Shown: positions 52,253 through 62,142, counted from the stretch's first letter. The stretch is DNA of 64,000 nt from Bacillota bacterium (GCA_025210655.1 JAOARG010000048.1:32737-96736); one strand, 5' to 3'. Made by a program: numbers and translations. Notes: generated by a model from the sequence alone, not told the origin.

Positions 52253-53497
52253 GTGAAGAAATTGGACGGATTAAAAATAATAGATATAAGAAATGTTTCT
52301 GGTAAAAAAACGAATGTTCTTAAGTACGAAAAGGATAGTGTATTATTTTCAGAAGAAATATCAGATGGAGATAGTTCTTTTTTTCTTGTGAAAAAACATG
52401 AAGCCGATAGTAATATTACTAGTGAAGTGTATAGGCATGTGATACCTCCATATGAATTCTATAGTCAATATATTAGATTTATAGAGAATAAAATTATTAT
52501 ATTAGATAAATCTGATGCTCATAATTTGAAGATAAAGATTTTAGATGGGGAAAGCTTTGAAATTATTAAATCAGTTGAATATGAATTCCTTGGAGAACTA
52601 ACTTCAATACCGATATTTATTGACGAAAGATATATTTTGGTCCATGAAGATATTGATGATTTGCAAGGTGATCAGTATAATAAGTATTCTAAACAGGGGC
52701 TAGATTATGTAATGCATCTTGTGGATGTAAATGATATGAAAACATATATTATTGAGGATATAGAGTTTGTTAAAGGTGTAAATGTTGTACACGGTGGTGT
52801 AGGTAATTTGCCATTGATGAAACTGGATAATAGAAAAATTATTATTTATAACCAAACTCATATGGATGATTATGAATATGAAGAAGATGTATATAAGGCG
52901 GTAAAATTAGGTCGAATAAGCAGAGAATTAATTAAATCTGTAGAAAAAATAGGCTATATTGATCTTAAAAAATTTGTTGAAGAAGTGAAAGATGGAATCA
53001 GTAAACTTTCTATTGATACAATTACTGAAAATCATGTTGATGGATGGGTAAGATTATTGGATATTAATGATTGTAAACTCATTTACAGGGAGAAAAACTT
53101 CCAAAGTCAGATAGAAGATGTTTTTGAGATGGATTTTTCAAGTTTTGAGAAAAAGAAATTATTCAGTATAAATCACGAGGAGATTACTGGAAGACTTATA
53201 TATGACAAGGAAATATATGAGGAAATAGAAAAGAATAATAGAATAACAATCAAAGGCATTTTCAATTGTGATTATGAAGTAAAGTTTATTGCTAGAAGTA
53301 ATACTCATTATTTGGGATGTATAGATAAGAAATATATAGTTTCATCTAGGTGGTTTGAGGATGAAAATGATAAGTACTATGAGTATGTGACTATCAGAGA
53401 TAAGAAAAATAATGGAGTTGTAGATTACGCAGGGGATTGTAAGATATTTGATAATGTAATCGTTATATTTGATAGTACAGGATTTATGAATGACTAA
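52253..53497 (+). CDS. Hypothetical soluble protein, possibly beta-propeller
   Basis: About 414 residues, no signal peptide or TM. The sequence alternates beta-strand patterns such as FSEEISDGDSSFFLVKKHEA and YILVHEDIDD, with recurrent short hydrophobic strands and Asp turns, consistent with a beta-propeller-like or repetitive beta fold. No catalytic motif was recognised. GTG at 52253 with AAAGGA 5 bases upstream is preferred; the frame extends back to ATG 52229 without a ribosome binding site. It lies between a diguanylate cyclase gene and recQ and has a TATAAT at 52221-52226 upstream. Confidence 0.6.
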   Translation: MKKLDGLKIIDIRNVSGKKTNVLKYEKDSVLFSEEISDGDSSFFLVKKHEADSNITSEVYRHVIPPYEFYSQYIRFIENKIIILDKSDAHNLKIKILDGESFEIIKSVEYEFLGELTSIPIFIDERYILVHEDIDDLQGDQYNKYSKQGLDYVMHLVDVNDMKTYIIEDIEFVKGVNVVHGGVGNLPLMKLDNRKIIIYNQTHMDDYEYEEDVYKAVKLGRISRELIKSVEKIGYIDLKKFVEEVKDGISKLSIDTITENHVDGWVRLLDINDCKLIYREKNFQSQIEDVFEMDFSSFEKKKLFSINHEEITGRLIYDKEIYEEIEKNNRITIKGIFNCDYEVKFIARSNTHYLGCIDKKYIVSSRWFEDENDKYYEYVTIRDKKNNGVVDYAGDCKIFDNVIVIFDSTGFMND

Positions 53498-53605
53498 TAA
53501 ATTGTATGCAATTTGCACACCACTTCATAAAGGATTTGTTATATGATAAGGTAGATGTACTAAATATAGCTTTGTATTGGACGGTATTTTAAAGGAGTTA
53601 CTATT

Positions 53606-55783
53606 GTGAATAAGATAAGTGTATTAAATAAATATTTTGGTTATAACAATTTTAGAAGGGGTCAGGAAGAGATAATTGATGCAATTCTTTCTGGTCGAGA
53701 TAGTTTAGGCATTATGCCAACTGGTGGAGGAAAGTCAATATGTTATCAGCTTCCAGCCTTGATGGGAAATGGACTTACTGTTGTTGTATCTCCCCTGATA
53801 GCACTTATGAAGGATCAGGTTGATGCCCTAGTGGAGAATGGTATTGATGCAACCTTTATAAACAGTTCATTAAGTGCAGTGGAGAGGGAAAGAAGATATC
53901 AGGAGATTATTGGTGGATGCTATAAGATAGTTTATGTAGCTCCAGAAGGACTTCTTACAGGAAATATGTTTTCTCTAGCTAATTTTATAGATATAGATAT
54001 GGTGGCTATTGATGAAGCCCATTGTATTAGTCAGAGGGGGCATGATTTTAGACCAAGCTACAGGGGAATACCTGAGTTTATTAATAGACTAGCTAATAAG
54101 CCTGTAGTTGCAGCCTTTACGGCAACGGCTACATCTAAAGTAATAGATGATATTAAAAATATGCTTGCGTTAGACAATCCTTTTGAGATGATAACGGGTT
54201 TTGATAGGGAGAACCTTTATTATTCTGTTGTTAAACCAAGTGATAAATTTAGATATTTAAAGGAATATCTTTCAGGACGAAATAATGGTGATACTGGAAT
54301 AATATATTGTTCAACTAGAAAAACGGTAGAATCATTGGGAGACAAGCTATCTAAAATCGGATTTTCTGTAGGCTCATACCATGGTGGTATGGCTAGTGAA
54401 GTAAGGGAATCTGTACAAGATGCATTTATGGGGGGAAATATTGATATTATTGTTGCCACTAATGCATTTGGTATGGGTATAGATAAGCCTGATGTAAGAT
54501 ATGTTGTTCATTACAATATGCCTAAGAATATGGAGTCCTATTATCAGGAAGCAGGTCGTGCTGGTAGAGATGGTGATCCATCAGATTGTATCCTTATGTA
54601 TTCTCCAGCTGATATTGTGAAGCAAAAATTAATAATAGCTCAAAATGAATCTACTTCTGATTATTCTAGACTACAACTTGAAAATCTTCAAATATTGGTT
54701 AATTATTGTCATAGTAATTATTGTCTTAGGAGTGAGATACTAAGATATTTTGGTGAAGAATCCAAACTTGAAAAATGCAATAACTGTGGAAATTGTAACG
54801 ATGAGATAGAGTATATTGATATGACTATAGAAGCTCAAAAAATCCTGTCATGTATTTATAGGGTAAAGGAAAGATATGGCCTTAACACTGTGATTCAAGT
54901 ATTAAGAGGGTCCAAAAACAAAAAGATTTTGGATTGGAATCTTGATAAGGTTTCAACATATGGCATAGCATCAGATCATTCTGAAGGGGCTTTAAGGGAA
55001 CTTGCTATGAACTTAATAGCTAGGGGATATATTACAATGACAGCTGATAAGTTTCCCATTCTTAAGCTAAATATGAGCTCTAAAAAGATTTTCAAGAATG
55101 AAGAGAAAATTCTTATAAGAAAAGAGAGGGTTCAGGTTAAGGATAGGATAAAGAAGACTATGAAAAGAAAGACTGATCTTGATTTTGATAAGAAGCTTTA
55201 TGATGCTCTTTCTGAAAAGAGAAAAGAAATAGCCAACAGTAAGGGTGTTCCCCTATATGCTGTATTTAATAATGGATCACTTGAAGAGATGGCTTATTAT
55301 ATGCCTATTAAGGAGGAAGACTTCTTAGAAATCAAGGGTGTAGGTCAGAAAAAGTATGATTCTTATGGGAAAGATTTTATTGAAATTATTAATGATTACA
55401 TTACTGATAATGAAGTAGATAAAACTATTCTAGAAAATAGAGTAAAAGATTCTTATGTAGAAGTAGAAAAGATAGTTAAAGAATCTTCTGGACTTGATAG
55501 ATATGAAGAGACATATCAAATATATCTTGAAAACCTTAGCCTTGAAGAAATCGCTAATAAAAGAGGCCTTACTGCTGCTACTATTGTAAAACATTTTCAA
55601 AAATTAATTGGGAATGGCAAGGAAATAGATTGGGATAGATTTATTGATAAGGGAAAGGAAGATGAGATAGTAAAAGCTAGGAGTGAAAATCCTGGTGCAT
55701 CCCTTAAGGATATAAAACTCTCTCTTAGGGAAGAAATTTCATATACGGATATAAATCTTGTGTTTGCAAAACATGGTATTTAA
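53606..55783 (+). CDS. recQ: ATP-dependent DNA helicase RecQ, with W-to-R change in the aromatic loop
   Basis: A 725-residue 3'-5' DNA helicase. Helicase core: Walker A MPTGGGKSICYQ (about 36-47), DEAH at 136-139, SAT-like motif, and motif VI QEAGRAGRDGDP. A zinc-binding RQC segment (CLRSEILRYFGE ... CNNCGNCND) follows, then winged helix, a HRDC domain (about 520-600; LYDALSEKRKEIANSKGVPL) and a C-terminal HTH-like domain (EIANKRGLTAATIVKHFQKLI). The conserved CISQWGHDFRP reads CISQRGHDFRP (residue 144, codon AGG): the aromatic-rich loop's Trp, which couples DNA binding to ATP hydrolysis, is Arg here. GTG start 53606 behind AAAGGAG. Confidence 0.93.
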   Translation: MNKISVLNKYFGYNNFRRGQEEIIDAILSGRDSLGIMPTGGGKSICYQLPALMGNGLTVVVSPLIALMKDQVDALVENGIDATFINSSLSAVERERRYQEIIGGCYKIVYVAPEGLLTGNMFSLANFIDIDMVAIDEAHCISQRGHDFRPSYRGIPEFINRLANKPVVAAFTATATSKVIDDIKNMLALDNPFEMITGFDRENLYYSVVKPSDKFRYLKEYLSGRNNGDTGIIYCSTRKTVESLGDKLSKIGFSVGSYHGGMASEVRESVQDAFMGGNIDIIVATNAFGMGIDKPDVRYVVHYNMPKNMESYYQEAGRAGRDGDPSDCILMYSPADIVKQKLIIAQNESTSDYSRLQLENLQILVNYCHSNYCLRSEILRYFGEESKLEKCNNCGNCNDEIEYIDMTIEAQKILSCIYRVKERYGLNTVIQVLRGSKNKKILDWNLDKVSTYGIASDHSEGALRELAMNLIARGYITMTADKFPILKLNMSSKKIFKNEEKILIRKERVQVKDRIKKTMKRKTDLDFDKKLYDALSEKRKEIANSKGVPLYAVFNNGSLEEMAYYMPIKEEDFLEIKGVGQKKYDSYGKDFIEIINDYITDNEVDKTILENRVKDSYVEVEKIVKESSGLDRYEETYQIYLENLSLEEIANKRGLTAATIVKHFQKLIGNGKEIDWDRFIDKGKEDEIVKARSENPGASLKDIKLSLREEISYTDINLVFAKHGI

Positions 55784-55787
55784 TTTT

Positions 55788-55818
55788 GGAGCCTTAATTA
55801 TTTTAAGGCTCCTTTTTT
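55788..55818 (+). terminator. recQ terminator
   Basis: Arms GGAGCCTTAA (55788-55797) and TTAAGGCTCC around ATTATT, followed by TTTTTT. Confidence 0.9.
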
Positions 55819-55822
55819 CTAT

Positions 55823-57238
55823 CTATCTTTCCACTTGAATATTTAGTTTATCAAGTTTTTTGTAAAGTGTACTTCTGTGGATTCCAAGCTCTTCTGCTGT
55901 TCTATTGCAATTATTATTATTTTGTCTTAAGCAATCTAAAATAATTTGTTTTTCATAATCAGCCATAAGTTCATTGAACTTTTTGTTTCCTGAAATAGAT
56001 CTAGATATTTTTGAGTTGGTTACAATGTTTGATGGAAGATGTGAGAGATCAATTATGTTATTATCTGATATTGCGAAAGCGCCTTCAATTATATTTTTTA
56101 GTTCTCTAATGTTTCCGGGCCATCTATGTGACATCAGACATTCAATAGCTTCATCAGAGAGTTCTACTTCTTTTTTGTATTTTTTATTAAGATTATTTAA
56201 GAAGGCTTTTGCAAAGTGGAGTATGTCATCTTTTCTTTCCCTTAAGGGAGGTATATTTATGTTGATAACATTAAGTCTATAAAATAGGTCTTCCCTAAAT
56301 TTACCTTCATCAACCATTTTTCTAAGGTTTTGATGTGTAGCTGCAATTATTCTTACATCTACTTTTATGCTTTTGTTGCCACCAATACGTTCTATTTCTT
56401 GTTCCTGAAGAACCCTAAGTAGTTTTGACTGCATGTGGAGTGGCATATCTCCTATTTCATCGAGAAATATTGTTCCCTTGTCAGCTAATTCAAATTTACC
56501 CTTTCGGCCACCTTTTTTAGCACCTGTAAAAGCTCCGTCTTCATATCCGAAAAGTTCTGATTCCAGTAGTTCAGAAGGAATAGCCGCACAATTAATTCTA
56601 ACCATTGGATAGTTTCTTCTGTCACTTGAATAATGGATTGAATTGGAGAAGACTTCTTTACCAGTTCCAGTTTCCCCGGTAAGGAGAACTGGAAAGTCAC
56701 TTTTGGCGGATTTAATAGCTAAAGATTTAGCTTTTAAAAAGAGGTGGCAATTTCCTATCATAGTAGAGAAAGAATACTTCCCTGCACCTAATCTTTTTAC
56801 TTCTTCCTTATAGTATTGTAGTTGGCAGTCCTGAGATTTAATTTTTTTTGCCAAATTTATAGTTTGTTGTTTAAATTTTATCTGAGCAACGGCTGCTACT
56901 ATTTTGCCATTCTTTTTTACAGGAGATTTACTTGTTACCCATACAAAATTATCTCCGTTAATATTCTGATCAGCATTGAAAGTGTGGATTACATTATGTT
57001 CCCTTACTCCCCCTTTAACCATTTCCGCCATTTTAGAATTTGGTATAAGGTCAAGTACATGTATTCCTATAGCATTTTCCCTAGTTGTTTTAAGAAATTT
57101 ACAATATGTATTATTGATATCTATTATTATGCCATCTGAGTCAACAACCAAAAATCCATCTTCGCTAATATCTAAGATTTCATCATATATATATTTATAT
57201 AGTTCCAGTGTGTCTTTATTTAAGTTACTTGAAGTCAT
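55823..57238 (-). CDS. Sigma-54-dependent transcriptional activator (PAS-AAA-Fis)
   Basis: 471 residues. N-terminal PAS sensor at about 15-125, no receiver domain. Sigma-54 activation AAA domain at about 155-395: Walker A GETGTGKE (188-195), the sigma-54-contacting GAFTGA (235-240), and Walker B in [12 protein letters not shown]-terminal Fis-type HTH ([22 protein letters not shown]). It should respond to a small molecule via PAS, oligomerise at its operators and open the -24/-12 promoter at 57531. Divergent from the GntP permease it is predicted to control. Close to family regulators of acetoacetate/butyrate and amino-acid catabolism in clostridia. Confidence 0.94.
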   Translation of the reverse strand: MTSSNLNKDTLELYKYIYDEILDISEDGFLVVDSDGIIIDINNTYCKFLKTTRENAIGIHVLDLIPNSKMAEMVKGGVREHNVIHTFNADQNINGDNFVWVTSKSPVKKNGKIVAAVAQIKFKQQTINLAKKIKSQDCQLQYYKEEVKRLGAGKYSFSTMIGNCHLFLKAKSLAIKSAKSDFPVLLTGETGTGKEVFSNSIHYSSDRRNYPMVRINCAAIPSELLESELFGYEDGAFTGAKKGGRKGKFELADKGTIFLDEIGDMPLHMQSKLLRVLQEQEIERIGGNKSIKVDVRIIAATHQNLRKMVDEGKFREDLFYRLNVININIPPLRERKDDILHFAKAFLNNLNKKYKKEVELSDEAIECLMSHRWPGNIRELKNIIEGAFAISDNNIIDLSHLPSNIVTNSKISRSISGNKKFNELMADYEKQIILDCLRQNNNNCNRTAEELGIHRSTLYKKLDKLNIQVER

Positions 57239-57269
57239 ATTGATTATTTCCTTTCTAAAATTAAATTCT

Positions 57270-57285
57270 GTCTACATAATGCGAC
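57270..57285. promoter_or_regulatory. Third operator-like site near the regulator's own promoter
   Basis: GTCTAC-ATAA-TGCGAC (57270-57285) has the same 6-4-6 layout and half-site as the two sites at 57363 and 57381. It lies between the regulator's start (57238) and a minus-strand TATAAT (57301-57296), so binding here could repress the regulator's own gene. Confidence 0.55.
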
Positions 57286-57354
57286 ACTTTAAATAATTAT
57301 ACAATAAAACATACTTATTTGAAACTTAAAAGTATTGAAAAATGCATGTTATAT

Positions 57355-57404
57355 ATAAGTATGTCTACTTTTATCGACAAGTCTACAAAAGTAGACATAC
57401 TTAT
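57355..57404. promoter_or_regulatory. Upstream activating sequence: tandem operators inside an 18-bp inverted repeat
   Basis: ATAAGTATGTCTACTTTT (57355-57372) and its exact reverse complement (57387-57404) are separated by 14 bases. Within them lie two 16-bp sites: GTCTAC-TTTT-ATCGAC (57363-57378) and the perfect palindrome GTCTAC-AAAA-GTAGAC (57381-57396), centred 18 bases apart. They lie about 150 bases upstream of the -24/-12 promoter, a typical distance for a sigma-54 enhancer. Confidence 0.82.
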
Positions 57405-57530
57405 TTGTGCTAAAAGATATAAAAATATGAACATTAGAAAAACGATTTCCAATTCGAAAAATAATATATGCCTTAATAAAACTAGCTTACAGAGCTTTAT
57501 TTGATAAAAAAATATCAATCTCTTATAAGT

Positions 57531-57546
57531 TGGCACGTAAGTTGCT
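57531..57546 (+). promoter_or_regulatory. Sigma-54 (-24/-12) promoter
   Basis: TGGCACG-TAAG-TTGCTT (57531-57547): GG at 57532-57533 and GC at 57544-57545 are 12 bases apart and all consensus positions are matched. It is about 110 bases before the permease start. Confidence 0.93.
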
Positions 57547-57652
57547 TATAGTATTTGTGTAATTAATTACGTCATTCTTGTTAATTTTATAACAAGTAAG
57601 GCATTAGAACTAATGTTAGCTAAACAATCAGAATATATAACGGGGGTAAAAC

Positions 57653-59065
57653 ATGTCGGTATTAGGTATAGTTATTTCTTTACTTCTCTTGATGTTTATT
57701 GCATTCAGAGGATATTCAGTTATTTTATTTGCACCAGTATGTGCAATGGCAGGTGTTCTTTTAACAGGTGGTGGCGAACTTCTACCTACATATACACAAA
57801 TTTTTATGAAGGGCGGTATGGGTTTTGCCGCTAAATATTTCCCAATTTTCATGTTGGGAGCCGTGTTTGGAAAATTAATTGAAGAAACGGGACTTGCAAA
57901 ATCTATTTCTCATTATATTTGTACAAAGCTTGGAACAAGAGGGGCAATTCTTTCAGTAGTATTATCATGTGCAATTCTTGCATATGGTGGAGTAAGTGCC
58001 TTTGTAGTTGTTTTCGCTGTTTATCCAATCGGAGCTGGAATCTTTAAAGAAGCGGATATTCCAAAAAGACTTTTACCAGCAGCTCTTGCACTTGGAACAA
58101 TTACTTTTGCAATGACGGCTATTCCGGGAACACCACAGATTCATAATATTATTCCAACAACTTACTTTAAGACAGATGGGTATGCTGCACCTGTTTTAGG
58201 ATTAGTAGTTGGTATGGGTATGTTAGTCTTCGGTATGATGTGGCTTGAAAGAAGAAGAAAAAAGGCTGCTCTTTCTGGAGAAGGTTATGGAGAAGGTCAT
58301 TTCAATGAGCCAGAGAAGAAAGAAGACGAAGTCTTTATTAAGCCAGCCCTTGCTTTTTTACCACTTCTTACGGTGTTAGTGAGTTACTTTGTTTTAACTA
58401 AGTATGTACTTACTAAAAATATGTATGACAATTTACCAGCAGATCAAATGAATGAACTTGTATCAAAATATGGTGAAGGATTTACAAATGCAGCACCTAT
58501 TTGGTCCCTGATAGTTGCAATAACGCTTGGTATTATTATGGTTATTGTTATTGGTCATAAAAATATTGGCCACGGTGACAAACTTAAGGTTGCTCTATCA
58601 GCAGGAGTTTCAGGATCTCTTTTAGCAATTATGAATACTTCTTCAGAGGTTGGATACGGTACTGTAATCAAGAGTCTTGCGGGATTTGAGCATATTAAAA
58701 ATGGTCTTATGGCTATCGATTTTGGTACACCTCTTGTATCTGAGGCAGTAAGTGTAAACATACTTGCAGGTATTACAGGTTCTGCATCAGGTGGTATGTC
58801 TATTGCACTGGCTTCTATGGGAAATCAGTACTATGAATGGGCACTTCAAACAGGACTTAATCCTGAGTTCCTTCACAGAGTTGCAGCTCTTGCATCAGGC
58901 GGACTAGATTCACTTCCTCAAAATGGAGCTATCATAACACTTTTAGCAATTTGTGGTCTTACACATAGACAATCATATAAGGATATTTTTATGGTATCTG
59001 TACTGATTCCATTTTTATGTACATTTGGAGCAATTGCTTTCGGAACAATATTTAACTTGTTCTAA
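57653..59065 (+). CDS. GntP-family permease
   Basis: A 470-residue membrane protein with about 12 TM helices. Signature segments LLMFIAFRGYSVILFAPVCAM, GLAKSISHYICTKLGTRGAIL, LPAALALGTITFAMTAIPGTPQ (the GTPQ loop is highly conserved) and GSASGGMSIALASMG place it in the GntP/DsdX/citrate-proton family that moves gluconate-like or short-chain hydroxy acids with H+. Its location before CoA-transferase and Etf genes suggests a carboxylic acid such as 3-hydroxybutyrate. The sigma-54 promoter lies immediately upstream. GGGGGTAA before ATG 57653. Confidence 0.9.
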   Translation: MSVLGIVISLLLLMFIAFRGYSVILFAPVCAMAGVLLTGGGELLPTYTQIFMKGGMGFAAKYFPIFMLGAVFGKLIEETGLAKSISHYICTKLGTRGAILSVVLSCAILAYGGVSAFVVVFAVYPIGAGIFKEADIPKRLLPAALALGTITFAMTAIPGTPQIHNIIPTTYFKTDGYAAPVLGLVVGMGMLVFGMMWLERRRKKAALSGEGYGEGHFNEPEKKEDEVFIKPALAFLPLLTVLVSYFVLTKYVLTKNMYDNLPADQMNELVSKYGEGFTNAAPIWSLIVAITLGIIMVIVIGHKNIGHGDKLKVALSAGVSGSLLAIMNTSSEVGYGTVIKSLAGFEHIKNGLMAIDFGTPLVSEAVSVNILAGITGSASGGMSIALASMGNQYYEWALQTGLNPEFLHRVAALASGGLDSLPQNGAIITLLAICGLTHRQSYKDIFMVSVLIPFLCTFGAIAFGTIFNLF

Positions 59066-59080
59066 AAAAATAAATAATTA

Positions 59081-59116
59081 AGCACAATATCTAGGAATAA
59101 TTCTTAGATATTGTGC
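59081..59116 (+). other. Strong hairpin between permease and CoA-transferase genes
   Basis: Arms AGCACAATATCTAGGAA and TTCTTAGATATTGTGCT are complementary over 17 positions (one G-T) around TAA. No T-run follows, so it may attenuate or stabilise the mRNA rather than terminate it. Confidence 0.6.
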
Positions 59117-59162
59117 TATATGTCGTATTAAATAAATTTACTTTTAGTTAGGAGAGAGAATA

Positions 59163-60719
59163 ATGGCAGAATTTATATCATCAAGAGAGGCTATCGATCT
59201 TATTCAGGATCATCATACTTTAGCAGTAGGAGGATTCGTAGGTTTTAGTATTCCAGAAGATTTAATGTCTACTTTGGAAAATAAATATATAGAAGAAAAA
59301 AGCCCTAAAAACATTTCTTTATTTTATTGTGCAGGAATAGGTGACAAAAATGGTAGGGGTATGGATCATTTTGCCCATGATGGTTTATTGAAGAAAGTTT
59401 ATGGCGGCCACGTTGGTCTTGCACCTAAGTTAGGCGAGTTAATAGCAGAAAATAAGTTTCCAGCATATATGGTTCCTCAAGGTGTTACTATACACCTTCT
59501 TAAGGCAATAGCAAGTGGAAAACCAGGGGTTATTACCCATGTAGGATTAAAGACCTTTGCAGATCCAAGGGTAGATGGATGTAAGGCCAATGCTATGGCT
59601 GAAAATGAAGATGTAGTAAGGCTGATGAGTATTGATGATAAGGATTATCTATTTTATAAAGGTTTCCCAATAGATGTATGTTTTATAAAAGCAACTACAG
59701 CTGACGATCAAGGTAATCTTTCCCTTGAAAAAGAAGCAGTTAGGGCAGACCAGCTTAGTATGGCTACTGCAACAAAAAATTCTGGTGGAATTGTTATAGC
59801 ACAGGTTGAAAGGCTTTGTAAGTACGGATCTTTAAAGGCATCAGATGTAGCAGTTCATAAACATTTAGTAGATTATGTTGTTGTTGGAGATCCTAAGCAC
59901 AATGTTCAATCATTTGCAACTGATCAGTATATACCAGAGTGGTCTGGAGAGGTTAGGGGATTACCTAGCAAAAACAGTCCAAGTAAATTTGATATAAAGA
60001 GAGTTATAGGTAAAAGGGGAGCATTTGAATTAAAGAAAAATGGCCTTGTAAATCTTGGAATTGGTGTACCTGAATATGTTGCCATGTCAGCAGATGAGGA
60101 AGGAATATCTAATCAAATTACTCTTACAATTGAGTCTGGTGTAATGGGTGGGGTTCCAGCCAGTGGTCTTGGGATTGGCGCTACTTTTAATCCTGATGCT
60201 ATTCATATTCAAGATCAGATATTTGATTTATATGATGGTGGTGGAATTGATGTTGCTTATTTAGGAGCTGCAGAAATAGACAAAGCTGGAAATGTTAATG
60301 TAAGTAAGTTTGGAGGCAAGGTTGTAGGTCCAGGTGGATTTGTAAACATCTCTCAAAATGCCAAAAAGATAGTGTTCTGTGGAACATTTACTGCTGGTGG
60401 ATTAAGAGTTGATATAGATAATGGTGAAATTAAAATAGCAAATGAAGGTCGTAGTATGAAGTTTAGGGAAGAAGTAGAACAAATTAGTTTCAGTGCTGAA
60501 TATGCTAAAGATCTAGGTAAGGAAATTCTTTATCTGACAGAAAGGGCTGTATTTAGGCTTGGAGATAGTGGAATAGAGCTTATAGAGATAGCTCCAGGCG
60601 TAGATATGCAAAAGGATATCCTTGATCAGATGGAGTTCATTCCTAAGATTTCTGACGATTTAAAGATTATGGATAAAAGAATTTTCTTTGATGAGAAGAT
60701 GAATATTGAAATTAAGTAG
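59163..60719 (+). CDS. Propionate/acetate-type CoA-transferase (family I, Pct-like)
   Basis: A 518-residue single-chain class I CoA-transferase with fused alpha and beta halves, close in length and pattern to propionate CoA-transferase. The alpha half has GGFVGFSIPEDLM and YCAGIGDKNGRGMDHFAHDG; the beta half shows the catalytic Glu in TIESGVMGG (E324, where the same position acts in clostridial Pct), and FGGKVVGPGGFVNISQNAKK. It moves CoA from an acyl-CoA (for example acetyl- or butyryl-CoA) to a short-chain acid. GGAGAG precedes ATG 59163. It activates the substrate before the dehydrogenase step. Confidence 0.92.
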   Translation: MAEFISSREAIDLIQDHHTLAVGGFVGFSIPEDLMSTLENKYIEEKSPKNISLFYCAGIGDKNGRGMDHFAHDGLLKKVYGGHVGLAPKLGELIAENKFPAYMVPQGVTIHLLKAIASGKPGVITHVGLKTFADPRVDGCKANAMAENEDVVRLMSIDDKDYLFYKGFPIDVCFIKATTADDQGNLSLEKEAVRADQLSMATATKNSGGIVIAQVERLCKYGSLKASDVAVHKHLVDYVVVGDPKHNVQSFATDQYIPEWSGEVRGLPSKNSPSKFDIKRVIGKRGAFELKKNGLVNLGIGVPEYVAMSADEEGISNQITLTIESGVMGGVPASGLGIGATFNPDAIHIQDQIFDLYDGGGIDVAYLGAAEIDKAGNVNVSKFGGKVVGPGGFVNISQNAKKIVFCGTFTAGGLRVDIDNGEIKIANEGRSMKFREEVEQISFSAEYAKDLGKEILYLTERAVFRLGDSGIELIEIAPGVDMQKDILDQMEFIPKISDDLKIMDKRIFFDEKMNIEIK

Positions 60720-60806
60720 GTGATATTAACCTGACTATTGAAAGGTGAACACTTGTAGTTTTTACTTTCACAATATTTTAGCCTTTACAAATATTGGTTG
60801 CTAATA

Positions 60807-60911
60807 ATGATAAATGGAATCCTTTCACTGTCAGGAGAATATATAGATAATCAGGAACTTGAAAAACCTGTAATTCCAGTACTTAAAACAAGCATGAAAT
60901 ATCCCATATAG
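60807..60911 (+). pseudogene. Possible gene remnant upstream of acyl-CoA dehydrogenase
   Basis: In the 286-base gap 60720-61005 a 34-codon frame (MINGILSLSGEYIDNQELEK...) ends at 60911. A second frame further on reads KDGIPEFFRFSLGYGFMIIA, which looks like a membrane helix. The two are in different frames and neither has a good ribosome binding site. This could be a decayed small gene, or chance. Confidence 0.2.
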
Positions 60912-61005
60912 CTTGATTTAAGGATGGTATTCCAGAGTTCTTCAGGTTTTCCCTAGGGTATGGGTTTATGATTATAGCTTTTAATACTAAAAGGAGGTAA
61001 ATCGA

Positions 61006-62142
61006 ATGAATTTTGAATTTACAAATGAGCAAGTAATGGTAAGAAAGTCTATCCAGAGATTTGTGGAGAATGAAATTGCACCAATAGCAGCTGAGATTGA
61101 TGCAAATCATAGATTCCCAGAGGAGAGTATCAAGAAATTAGGTAAGTATGGTTTTTACGCTATCCCTTACTCAACTGAGTATGGTGGAGCTGATGGGGAT
61201 GAAATCTCAAAGGCAATCGTAATTGAGGAAATAGCTAAGAAGTGTGGATCAACAGCTGGTATTTCTTCTGTTCACTATCTTCCAATTATGATTCTTGATA
61301 AGTACGGAACTAAAGAGCAAAAAGAAAAGTATATGAATAAGCTGATGACAGCTGAATATATAGGAGCATTCGCCCTTACTGAGCCAAGTGCTGGTTCTGA
61401 TGCATCAAATGTACAGACTACAGCGGTTCTTGATGGAGATGAGTATGTTCTTAATGGTACAAAGTGTTTCATATCAAATGGTGGGGTAGCAGATTTCAAT
61501 ATTATCCTTGCAATGACTGACAAGTCTAAGGGGATTAAGGGTATGTCTGCATTTATCGTAGACAAAGACACACCGGGATTCAATATTGGAAAAATAGAAG
61601 ACAAATTAGGAATATGTGCATCTGCAACAGCAGAACTTATTTTTGAGAACTGTAGAGTCCCTAAGGAAAATCTTTTAGGTAAATTAGGTAAAGGTTTTAT
61701 CATGGCAATGGTAGGACTTGACAGTGGTAGAATCGGAATGGCCGCTCAAGCATTGGGACTTGCAGAGGGAGCAATGGAAGAGACTATCAAATACCTTAAG
61801 GAAAGGGAGCAATTTGGAAAGCCTCTAATCAAGATGCAAGGTCTACAGTGGTATTTAGCTGAGATGGAAGCGAAGATAGAGGCTACAAGAAATCTAGTAT
61901 ATAAGGCAGCTTATCTTAAGGATGCTGGTAAGCCTTACACTAAGGAAGCTGCAATAGCAAAGCTTTTCGCATCTGAGACTGCAATGTTTGTAACTCATAA
62001 GGCAGTTCAAATGCATGGTGGATATGGATTCATGAAGGATTATCCAGTAGAGAGAATGATGAGAGATGCTAAGATTACTGAGATATACGAAGGTACATCG
62101 GAAGTTATGAAGATAGTAATAGCTTCTCAAATTACAAGATAG
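61006..62142 (+). CDS. Acyl-CoA dehydrogenase, short-chain (butyryl-CoA type)
   Basis: A 378-residue FAD enzyme that oxidises a short-chain acyl-CoA to the enoyl-CoA, or in clostridia reduces crotonyl-CoA to butyryl-CoA. The flavin and substrate segment AFALTEPSAGSDASN and the catalytic base E362 in IYEGTSEVMK, characteristic of short/branched-chain members, are present. It is followed by etfB and etfA, its electron partners, giving a possible electron-bifurcating Bcd-Etf complex. GGAGG precedes ATG 61006. Confidence 0.94.
   Translation: MNFEFTNEQVMVRKSIQRFVENEIAPIAAEIDANHRFPEESIKKLGKYGFYAIPYSTEYGGADGDEISKAIVIEEIAKKCGSTAGISSVHYLPIMILDKYGTKEQKEKYMNKLMTAEYIGAFALTEPSAGSDASNVQTTAVLDGDEYVLNGTKCFISNGGVADFNIILAMTDKSKGIKGMSAFIVDKDTPGFNIGKIEDKLGICASATAELIFENCRVPKENLLGKLGKGFIMAMVGLDSGRIGMAAQALGLAEGAMEETIKYLKEREQFGKPLIKMQGLQWYLAEMEAKIEATRNLVYKAAYLKDAGKPYTKEAAIAKLFASETAMFVTHKAVQMHGGYGFMKDYPVERMMRDAKITEIYEGTSEVMKIVIASQITR

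Noticed and set aside
57319..57504. Open frame across the sigma-54 upstream activating region
   Set aside because: It overlaps the 18-bp inverted repeat and has no ribosome binding site; regulatory DNA.
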